A stretch of 64,000 bases of DNA from Schistocerca nitens (taxonomy: Eukaryota; Arthropoda; Insecta; Orthoptera; Acrididae): assembly GCF_023898315.1 (NCBI RefSeq), contig NC_064621.1, positions 537,251,383 to 537,315,382 on the forward strand, given 5' to 3'. How positions within the stretch are numbered: the first letter of the stretch is position 1; each line of letters opens with the position of its first letter. The translations under genes were made by a program, and so were the position numbers. Below, one piece after another: positions 55,070 through 64,000 of the stretch. A model generated the notes under the pieces. It ran no database searches. It saw only the letters and a list, made by a program, of their open reading frames with translations, and was not told the DNA's origin.

Positions 55070-55875
55070 GTACTCATGCCAATAAAAAAGTATAGGAGGC
55101 TAATAAGCTCTGAAAGAACGTGCGAAAACATTCAGTCAGGCCTTCACAATATTTCAAAGTGGTGCAAATACTGGAAATTTCCTTTTAACTTTGAGAAATG
55201 TAAAACTGTCACTTCACAAAACGCAGAAATTCGTCCTACGAATACAACATCAGTGAGTCATAAACAGAATCAAACAACTCACAGAAATATCTGGGCGTAA
55301 CAGTTTGTAGGTGTGTAAAATGGAACAGACACACATTCTCAGCCGCTGCTGAATCAGGTTGTAGATCCTGGTTTATTGGTGGGATACCTGGGAAACAGAG
55401 TCAATTTACAGAGTATATTGCTTACAAGGCATTTGTACAATCGATTCTAGAATATGGCTGAACTGTATGGAACACAAACCAGGCAAGTCTAACAGGAGGC
55501 ATTAAACATACACAGGGAAGGATAGCATGGTTGCTCACAGGTTTGCTTGACCCGCAGGAGAGGGCCACGGATATGCTGGAAAAGCTGAACTGTCAGATAC
55601 ATCGCCTATCCATCGATATATTACTTATAAAGTTTCTAGAATCAATAATACGCGAATAATACAGGAAAATGCTACATTCCACTGCATATTTCCCCCAAAG
55701 AAACAGCAAAGACACGGTTACACTTATTACAGCAGGCACACAGACATTTAGGAAAACAATCTTCCGGTACAAAAATACGGGAGGAAAACTTTATATGTGA
55801 CAGAAAGGTAATCATTCTGTGCAATGCACTTAACTACGGTTTGCAGAATATAGACGTAGTTGCAGATGTAAAATA
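55070..55875 (+). pseudogene. CR1/jockey-type RT C-terminal relic
   Basis: KKYRRLISSERTCENIQSGL, HNISKWCKYWKFPFNFEKCK (after the FADD region), then in other frames NRFLEYG-like sequence, EALNIHREG and LTGLLDPQERATDMLEKLN. It ends AGTTGCAGATGTAAAA, the GATGTA-type 3' end. Stops and shifts throughout. Confidence 0.75.
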
Positions 55876-56439
55876 TGATGAAGTTGAACTTACATGTAAC
55901 CAGTTACAACATAGAAGGTTTGCCAACAAATCTCATACAAAATTCTACATTGCCTAGAAACCTATTAAAGGTTCCTTCCAAAGCATCGCAAACAACGATT
56001 AAATTACGTCACAACTGTAACTCTTACGACCGTAGTCACCTTGTATGACGTTAGGGTGCGTGTCAGCATGAGAGCTACATCTGGTTCGTCATTTGCTTTG
56101 ATGGTCAATTCACAAACTGCCTACGAAAAAGTAAAAAAGAAATAGTAAGAGCTAAAACGACAATGTGAACGGAAAACTAGACGATGACATTTCCTATCTT
56201 CGGCAACACCTTTTCATAGAAGCAATAACTAAAAAGAGGCCAAGTAATGAACAAAATTATTTTCTAATCATGTGAACAACATGATACAGAGAAACTCCCA
56301 CCAAGATAGTGGTAATGAGAGTTTTAGTCAAAGGTATGGTAATCTGTCGTCGTGGGGTAATATTTATTTCACAAGACTTTCTGCAAACGTAGCATTTCGA
56401 CCCCAAACGCTGTAGGAATTGCCATCGACTTTGTGGCAA
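55876..56439. other. Unrecognised stretch
   Basis: No supported feature. Confidence 0.35.
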
Positions 56440-56690
56440 GGAAGAATATGAATTTTATTGCTCCTTGTTTCGGTCGCAGCACTTTTAAGTGTTATGTTAG
56501 TTTTCTGCGTAGCCACACATTTGGAAGTCACCACATATTCTGAAATAAAGAACCAAATATTTGTGCGAAAGAATGATACGAATTTTACTGCTGTTCGTTT
56601 CAGACGCAGCAATTAAAGCTGTCGGCTTAGGTTCCTATCTAACCACACACTCGGAAATCGCCCAATACTGTATTTATTTCATTCTTCGTT
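56440..56690 (-). repeat. Diverged tandem duplication, about 130-bp period
   Basis: GAATTTTATTGCTCCTTGTT TCGGTCGCAGCA and AGCCACACATTTGGAAGTC recur as GAATTTTACTGCTGTTCGTT TCAGACGCAGCA and AACCACACACTCGGAAATC about 130 bases later. Confidence 0.6.
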
Positions 56691-58557
56691 CTCTAATCAG
56701 ACAAAAATGTAAATAACATCGAATATTACAGAAAATACTTGTATTACGTTCAAAAGAAAGCCCCAGAATGAGCTAACAACGCTAAGATGAAAATCAAAAT
56801 ATTTACATGTTGGAGAATGTGAAACCACATCTTTAGACTCCACGAACGTCTACGTTATCCATTACGCTAGCTCCTGTCTCGGTTGCTACAGAACCTCTTG
56901 AAGAATTTTATCGTTCATGAATCATCAACTTACACACCATGATAATGATGACGTTTTTGTGATAAATTTTTAGTGCGCCTTTGCCTTGAAACGTCATACA
57001 GCAAGTTATAAGACAGGCATGTTTCATGCTTAAATTGCAGTCTTACATGAAGTATTTACCGTCGATGAATTATTATGTGACGTTTAATTATAACAATAAC
57101 TGTAACAGCTGTACAAAGAACGACGATTTTTTTTTATAAATCTTCGATACGCGTGCGTGAAGTCATGTGAGAGGCCTTTACCGAACACCTAACGGAAGTC
57201 GATAGCAGTTGCTGCTGTCTTTGATCCAAGTGACGTCACATTTGCAGAAAGTCTTGTGAAATAAGTGCTAACCATCGAAAGTGCCAAGTCAAAGACGTTG
57301 TTTATGGAAGTTTTCTCACTTACTGAGCTGAGAGTAGTTTGTGTGTATCTCGCTCGCGATCCACTGCACCGCAAATCCCTTCAGCAAACAGTCCGGTCAC
57401 AGATTCTGCAAATGTTGGCGAAGGCACGCAAGAGGCAGGCGGAAGCGAGATTCCTTGCGAGAAGGGTTTTTAAAGAGTGTTAGGCTAACGTTACTATGGA
57501 AACACACCCAAATATCGGAACATAACTAATCAACACAATGTCTAATTTTTAGGAACAGAATGTCACTTGATACCGATGATATAATATTATTACAATTCTA
57601 GGTCAATTACATTTTATTTTAATAGCCTCTGTCGATATTTGTACGTCTTTGGCAACATTCCAGGTGACTGGAAATGATCTACACGCATCTTCCAATGTAT
57701 AATCGACTTCGTTTTTCTGTACATTTTCGCTACATATAGTGTCAGTATATTTGTAGCTGTACCATTTACTTTAGGAAAACATACTGTATTCGATTGACGC
57801 GTTGCGCAATCTGGGCTCAGACCGGAAGTTGTGTATTTTACTAGCGTGGCTCTTCATTAGTAACTAAAAGTTAACAACAGTCGAGTAAAGAGGAAAATGG
57901 AACGAGAAAAGGAGCGCAATGACGGTCGAGACTTCCCTAAAAACCAGAATTGTGCTTTCTTTATATGAAAGGACTTCTTCGTGCCTCGAATGAAAAACAA
58001 TAAGCAAGACTACAGTTTACGGCGCTGTCGACGTGAAGGTCTCTAGAGAGCGTGTCCTAGCTCCTACTGGGCAGGAATGTAAAGAGAAACTGTTAAAGAT
58101 AAATGTTCGTTTGCTTCGACAACTACTTTACACATTGCTTATAATTCTGTTTGGGGTCATGGGTTTTAGTGCCCCATTCCACGTGCTTACCGCTGTTGTT
58201 CTAACCCTAACCCATGTAGTCGTCCAGAGAAGTTGGTTCAGGATAAAACATGTAAACAGTGGATAGTAACAGGCTATGTGAGGCATACATGCCACGATAT
58301 TCTAGAAAAACTGATAATCGAATTTTAAGCTCTATTCCTGTATTTTTCCCTCTCTGCGGAACCACCATCATGTAAGAACACAATTTATTATTCTAATTAA
58401 TCCCCAAACATGTTTCACACAAGCTGTGACACCTTCTGTGGGTTTTTCGTTTTATTTCTTCCTAACTATGCAGGTTCTAAACGAAAGCATTTTACAACTT
58501 ACCACAGTGATGTAGGGGCAGTCTAAACGAAGAATATGATGTAGGGTACTTTACTGT
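56691..58557. other. Unrecognised stretch
   Basis: AT-rich. Short ORFs (72 codons at 57265, 77 at 58033) without known motifs. Confidence 0.35.
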
Positions 58558-61238
58558 ATGATTAAATGATGATGGCGTCCTCTTGGGTAAAATATCCCGG
58601 AGGTAAAATAGTCCCCCATTCGGATCTCCGGGTGGGGACTACTCAAGAGGACGTCGTTATCAGGAGAAAGAAAACTGGCGTTCTACGGATCGGAGCGTGG
58701 AATGTCAGATCCCTTAATCGGGCAGGTAGGTTAGAAAATTTAAAAAGGGAAATGGATAGGTTAAAGTTAGATATAGTGGGAATTAGTGAAGTTCGGTGGC
58801 AGGAGGAACAAGACTTCTGGTCAGGTGAGTACCGGGTTATAAACACAAAATCAAATAGGGGTAATGCAGGAGTAGGTTTAATAATGAATAGGAAAATAGG
58901 AATGCGGGTAAGCTTCTACATACAGCATAGTGAACGCATTATTGTGGCCAAGATAGACACAAAGCCCATGCCTCCCACAGTAGTACAAGTTTATATGCCA
59001 ACTAGCTCTGCAGATGATGAAGAAATAGATGAAATGTATGACGAGATAAAAGAAATTATTCAGGTAGTGAAGGGAGACGAAAATTTAATAGTCATGGGTG
59101 ACTGGAATTCGTCAGTAGGAAAAGGTACAGAAGGAAACATAGTAGGTGAATATGGATTGGGGGTAAGAAATGAAAGAGTAAGCCGCCTTGTAGAATTTTT
59201 GTACAGAGAATAACTTATCATAGCTAACACTTGGTTCAAGAATCATAAAAGAAGACTGTATACATGGAAGAAGCCTGGAGATACTAAAAGGTATCAGATA
59301 GATTATATAATGGTAAGACAGAGATTTAGGAACCAGGTTTTAAATTGTAAGACATTTCCAGGGCAGATGTGGATTCTGACCACAATCTATTGGTTATGAA
59401 CTGCAGATTGAAGCTGAAGAAATGCAAAAAGGTGGGAGTTCAAGGAGATGGGACCTGGATAAACTGAAAGAACCAGAGGTTGTACAGAGTTTCAGGGAGA
59501 GCATAAGGGAACAATTGACAAGAATTGGGGAAAGAAATACAGTAGAAGAAGAATGGGTAGCTTTGAGGGATGAAGTGAAGGCAGCAGAGGATCAAGTAGG
59601 TAAAAATACGAGGGCTAGTTGAAATCCTTGGGTAACAGAAGAAATATTGAATTTAATTGATGAAAAGAGAAAATATAAAAATGCAGTAGATGAAGCAGGC
59701 AAAAAGGAATACAAACGTCTCAAAAATGAGATCGACAGGAAGTGCAAAATGGCTAAGGAGGAATGGCTAAAGGACAAATGTAAGGATGTAGAGGCTTATC
59801 TCACAGGGGATAAGATAGATAATGCCTACAGGAAAATTAAAGAGACCTTTGGAGAAACGAGAACCACTTGTATGAATATCAAGAGCTCAGATGGAAACCC
59901 AGTTCTAAGCAAAGAAGGAAAAGCAGAAAGGTGGAAGGAGTATATAGAGGGTCTATACAAGGGTTATGTACTTGAGGACAATATTATGGAAATGGAAGAG
60001 GATGTAGATGAAGACGAAATGGGAGAAAGATACTGCGTGAAGAGTTTCACAGAGCACTGAAAGACCTGAGTCGAAACAAGGCCCCCAGAGTAGACAACAT
60101 TCCCTTAGAACTACTGCTGGTCTTGGGAGAGCCAGTCATGACAAAACTCTACCATCTGGTGAGCAAGATGTATGAGACAGGCGAAATACCCTCAGACTTC
60201 AAGAACAATATAATAATTCCAATCCCAAAGAAAGCTGGTGTTTACTGATGTGAAAATTACCGAACTATCAGTTTAATAAGTCACAGCTGCAAAATACTAA
60301 CGCGAATTCTTTACAGACGAATGGAAAAACTGGTAGAAGCGGATCTCGGGGAAGATCAGTTTGGATTCCGTAGAAATGTTGGAACACGTGAGGCAATACT
60401 AACCTTACGACTTATCTTAGAAGAAAGATTAAGAAAAGGCAAACCTACGTTTCTAGCATTTGTAGACTTAGAGAAAACTTTTGACAATGTTAACTGGAAT
60501 ACTCTCTTTCAAATTCTGAAGAGTGGCAGGGGTAAAATACACGGAGCGAAAGGCTATTTACAATTTGTACAGAAACCAGATGGCAGTTATAAGAGTCGAG
60601 GGGCATCAAAGGGAAGCAGTGGTTGGGAAAGTAGTGAGACAGGGTTGTAGCCTCTCCCCGATGTTATTCAATCTGTATATTGAGCAAGCTGTAAAGGAAA
60701 CAAAAGAAAAATTCGGAGTAGGTATTATAATTCATGGAGAAGAAGTAAAAACTTTGAGGTTCGCCGATGACATTGTAATTCTGTCAGAGACAGCAAAGGA
60801 CTTGGAAGAGCAGTTGAACGGAATGGACAGTGTCTTGAAATGAGGAAGTAAGATGAACATCAACAAAAGCAAAACGAGGATAATGGAATGTAGTCAAATG
60901 AAGTCGGGTGATGCTGAGGGAATTAGATTAGGAAATGAGACACTTCAAGTAGTAAATGAGTTTTGCTATTTGGGGAGTAAAATAACTGATGATGGTCGAA
61001 GTAGAGAGGATATAAAATGTAGACTGGCAATGGCAAGGAAAGCGTTTCTCAAGATGAGAAATTTGTTAATATCGAGTATAGATTTAAGTGTCAGGAAGTC
61101 GTTTCTGAAAGTATTTGTACGGAGTGTAGCCATGTATGGATGTGAAACATGGACGATTAACAGTTTGGACAAGAAGAGAATAGAAGCTTTCGAAATGTGG
61201 TGCTACAGAAGAATGCTGAAGATAAGGTGGGTAGATCA
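58558..61238 (+). mobile_element. RTE-like LINE with endonuclease, 3' end cut
   Basis: Endonuclease, linker and RT follow each other on the plus strand. The coding is cut after KIRWVDHVTN at 61238, where the I-type LINE 3' end begins. The 5' end near 58558 appears close to the true start of the ORF. Confidence 0.88.
58566..61237 (+). pseudogene. RTE-like endonuclease-reverse transcriptase, pseudogene
   Basis: Endonuclease (58566-59213): IGAWNVRSLNRAGR (Asn), VGISEVRWQEEQDF (Glu), GLIMNRKIGMRV, LIVMGDWNSSVGKG (Asp/Asn), and after a stop RYQIDYIMVRQRFR and DSDHNLLVMN (Asp-His), the APE-type active-site set. Linker at 59422-60060. RT: GFRRNVGTREAILTLRL, FVDLEKTFDNVNW, VRQGCSLSPMLFNLYIEQA, LRFADDIVIL, FCYLGSKITDDGRS, AMYGCETWTINSLDKKRIEA. 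At least five stops or frameshifts (59213, 59620, 60060, 60540, 60842). Confidence 0.9.
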
Positions 61239-61276
61239 CGTAACTAATGGTGGTGGTGGTTGTTGGGATGTTTAAG

Positions 61277-61307
61277 GGGGACTAAACAGCAAAGGTCATC
61301 AGTCCCC
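61277..61307 (-). promoter_or_regulatory. 3'-end hairpin of the I-type LINE
   Basis: On the minus strand GGGGACT, a loop GATGACCTTTGCTGTTT, and AGTCCCC: a 7-bp stem close to the 3' end. The same block is in the SINE families here. In LINE-SINE pairs such shared 3' structures are the RT recognition site. That role is inferred for this case. Confidence 0.6.
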
Positions 61308-61605
61308 ATTCCAGAAACAGGCGAGCAGAAAATCGGCGAAGCAGGTAAAAACCAAAGGGGGGAGGAAACGCCCCCCAGGCGCTAAAAGAACACAAATGCA
61401 GCAACAAACAATACAGACAAGAAGAGTACAGAGGAACACCAGACAGAAAGAAACAGAAGAAAATAAGACGGCCGGAGACTGGTTGACTGATCACAAGAAC
61501 AAAAAAAAGGGAAAGACTCAATTATCCGACGACACACCAAAAACGCAACAAATATGGAGAGACGTGAGGACAAAAGACACAGAAAGGGAAAGGTGCAGGA
61601 CCTCC

Positions 61606-64000
61606 CTAAATAGAACGATAAAAAGGACTACCACGGATAAAATTTAAAACGTCATCAGCCATGGAGGCATCGTCGCATAAAACCAAAGGCAAAGTGCCCG
61701 GGAGATTGAAAGACTGCCGGAGGGTGCGCAGTCGGGGACACTCCAATAAAATGTGGGCGACCGTCAGCCGGGACCCACACCGACACAGGGGGGGATCCTC
61801 CTGATGCAAAAGATGGCCGTGCGTCAGGTAGGTATGGCCGATGCACAGCCGACACAGGATTACAGAGTCCCTGCGAGAAGCCCGCAGGGAGGAGCGCCAC
61901 ACATTGGTCGTCACCTTAACAGCCCGCAGTTTATTCAGGGATGTCAGGCCATGCCACTCAGCTGCCGACATCCCAAGCACCTTACGGCGCAACACCAACT
62001 GCTCATCTCGAGCTGGGAGGCCGATCTCCAAAGCTGGGGCGTCGATCGCCCCTTTGGCCAGCCTGTCGACACGTTCGTTCCCCGGGATGCCAACGTGACC
62101 TGGCGTCCAAACAAAGACCACCGAACTTCCAGAGCGGGTAATGGTGGAAACGGACTCCCGAATAGAGGACACCAGAGGAGAAGAGGGATAGCAGCGGTCG
62201 ATGGCCTGGAGGCTTCTCAGGGAGTCACTGCAGATGACGATGGACGTACCTGAGCAGGAACGCATATGCTCAAGAGCGCGCCATATGGCCACCAGCTCTG
62301 CAGTAAAAATACTGCAGCCAGCCGGCAAGGAGCGCTGTTCAACATGGGCAGTGTGAGCAAAAGCGTAGGCAGTGCGGCCATCAACCAGGGAACCATCAGT
62401 GAAGACAGACTCACAGCCCGGAAATGAGGCGAGGAGCGCAAGAAAACGGCGACGGAGGGCCACAGGCGGAACTGAGTCCTTAGGTCCCTGTGCCAAGTCC
62501 AGACGGACGGACGGCCGGGGCAAACACCAGGGAGGCGTAGGTGCACGGACCCGGAAGGGAGGCAGAAGAGGGAATGAGCCCAGGTCCGACAGCAGGGACT
62601 GGACGCGGACAGCTATGGAAAGCCCAGACCAAGGTCGCCATTCGGGCAGATGGAGGACCGTGACAGGGAAAAGCAGGCGACGATTAGGATGGCCTGGCGA
62701 GCAATGCATGTGGACAACATAGTCGGCGAGCAGTCTATGGCGGCGAATCCGCAGCGGGGGAACCCCGGCGTCCACCAGTAGACTATCCACGGGGCTCGTA
62801 CGAAAAGCGCCAGTTGCAAGCCGAACCCCACAGTGGCGTATGGGGTCTAACAACTTCAACACTGAGGGTGATGCAGACCCATAGGCCAGGCTCCCATAAT
62901 CAAGCCGGGACTGCACAAGGGCTCTGTACAATCGCAACAGCGTGCAGCGATCCGCACCCCAAGATGTGTGGCTGAGGCAGCGGAGGGCGTTGAGGTGCCG
63001 CCAGGACTTTGGCTTCAGCTGAGTAATATGAGGAACCCATGTGAGCCGGGCATCAAACACGAGTCCTAAGAAGCGGCAAGTGTCCACCACTTCAAGCAGG
63101 TGCCCGTCGAGGTAAAGTTCAGCATGAGGCTGGACCGTCCGACGCCTGCAGAAGTGCATAACGCGAGTCTTGGCTGCAGAGAACTGAAAACCATGAGTCA
63201 GAGCCCATGATGCTGCCTTGCGAACGGCAACTTGCAGCGTGCGTTCGGTGACTCCCGTAGTCGTGGAGCCAAATGAGATGCAGAAGTCGTCAGCATACAA
63301 AGAAGGAGACACCGACGACCCCATGGCTGCAGCCAGAACATTAATGGCCACTAGAAATAAGGAGACGCTCAACACCGAGCCCTGCGGGACCCCATTTTCC
63401 TGTATATAAGATGAACTAGAGGTGGCACCGACTTGCACCCGGAAAGAGCGGCGCAATAAAAAGTTTTGAAGAAAAGCCGGGAGCTGACCACGAAGACTCC
63501 CACTCTTGCAACGTAGCAAGGATGTGATGCCTCCATGTGGTGTCATATGCCTTCCACAGATCAAAAAAAGACAGCAACGAGATGCTGACGTCGGGCAAAG
63601 GCCGTATGGATAGCAGATTCCAGCCGCACCAAATTGTCCGCTGCAGACCGGCCCCGACGGAAGCCACCCTGGGATGGAGCGAGGAGACCGCGTGACTCAA
63701 GGACCCAACACAAATGCCGCCCCACCATACGTTCGAGCAATTTGCACAAAACGTTGGTGAGGGTAATGGGACGATAGCTGTCCACCGCCAATGGGTCCGC
63801 ACCAGGTTTCAAGGTGGGAACAACAACACCCTCTCGCCATTGCGACGGGAACACGCCCGCGCTCCAAATGCGGTTAAAGATGGTGAGGATGTGTCTCTGG
63901 CAGTCCCTGGAGAGATGCTTCAGCATCTGCGCATGGATGCAGTCTGGTCCTGGTGCTGTATCAGGGCAATCGGCGAGGGCAGCGAGGAATTCCCTCTCGC
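61606..64000 (-). pseudogene. I-type LINE reverse transcriptase/RNase H, frameshifted
   Basis: RT start at 63561-63926: DSYRPITLTNVLCKLLERMV and GGFRRGRSAADNLVRLESAI. Two frameshifts near 63560 and 63500 precede and follow FFDLWKAYDTTWRHHIL (first catalytic Asp). The 652-codon ORF 61606-63564 has NGVPQGSVLSVSLFLVAINV, SPSLYADDFCISF (YADD), CRFLGLVFDARLTWVPHI, then RNase H: ESVFTDGSLVDGRTAYAF, SIFTAELVAIWRALEHM, IVICSDSLRSLQAI, VFVWTPGHVGIPGNERVD. The C-terminus has LCRLCIGHTYLTHGHL and CRCGSRLTVAHILLECP, a CCHC-like motif. Apart from the shifts it is well preserved. Confidence 0.9.

Larger units (their letters stand above)
61239..64000 (-). mobile_element. I-type LINE with RNase H, continues past the window
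   Basis: Minus-strand RT followed by RNase H and a Cys/His C-terminus, then a 3' UTR of about 370 bases ending in CCACCACCACCA. An RT-RNase H order is typical of the I superfamily. The 3' end lies exactly at the break in the RTE-like LINE, so it inserted there. Its 5' part is outside. Confidence 0.88.

Noticed and set aside
1-64000. CRISPR array, operon or bacterial features
   Set aside because: No short spaced direct repeats. All recognisable content is eukaryotic transposons; the repeats here are SINE copies and microsatellites.

Overview
This window reads as non-genic DNA from a large, repeat-rich insect genome. The repeat families (tRNA-headed SINEs ending in TTTGAACC, a 5S-derived SINE, Tc1 and mariner elements, an errantivirus-like LTR element, and RTE-, CR1/jockey- and I-type LINEs) suggest an orthopteran, most probably a grasshopper or locust. 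That is inference from recalled family resemblance, not a database match. I found no host protein-coding gene, rRNA gene or functional tRNA gene. Nearly every recognisable coding segment is a transposase, reverse transcriptase, endonuclease or retroviral-type protein, and most are broken.

Layout. 0.3-2.5 kb: a mariner with an 822-bp insert. 4.6-6.1 kb: a decayed Tc1 element. 6.4-7.5 kb: SINEs, one split by a piggyBac-like MITE at TTAA. 7.5-13.6 kb: mostly unrecognised AT-rich DNA. 13.6-19.7 kb: transposase and LINE remnants. 20.6-21.3 kb: a tRNA SINE and a 5S SINE. 23.4-31.6 kb: LINE and Penelope-like remnants, a long-TIR element with tRNA-like arms, and Tc1 relics. 32.9-43.5 kb: three equal-length (1,418 bp) copies of one young Tc1-like family, two with a full 340-codon transposase. 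One of these three sits in a CR1/jockey-like LINE (34.3-37.1 kb) and one in an errantivirus-like element (37.1-45.4 kb) that also holds five SINEs. 47.0-50.3 kb: nested insertions (SINE in SINE in mariner derivative; RTE in SINE). 51.5-53.5 kb: a Tc1 next to a mariner deletion derivative. 55-56 kb: a LINE fragment. 58.5-61.2 kb: an RTE-like LINE with endonuclease and RT, cut by the 3' end of an I-type LINE that runs off the right edge.

How the pieces work together. The LINEs supply reverse transcription for the SINEs. The I-type LINE 3' end carries a hairpin, GGGGACT...AGTCCCC, that recurs in the 3' bodies of several SINE families with different tRNA heads. One SINE copy shows a compensatory base-pair change in that stem. 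Target-site duplications can be read for most SINEs, so the order of insertion can be reconstructed in several places.
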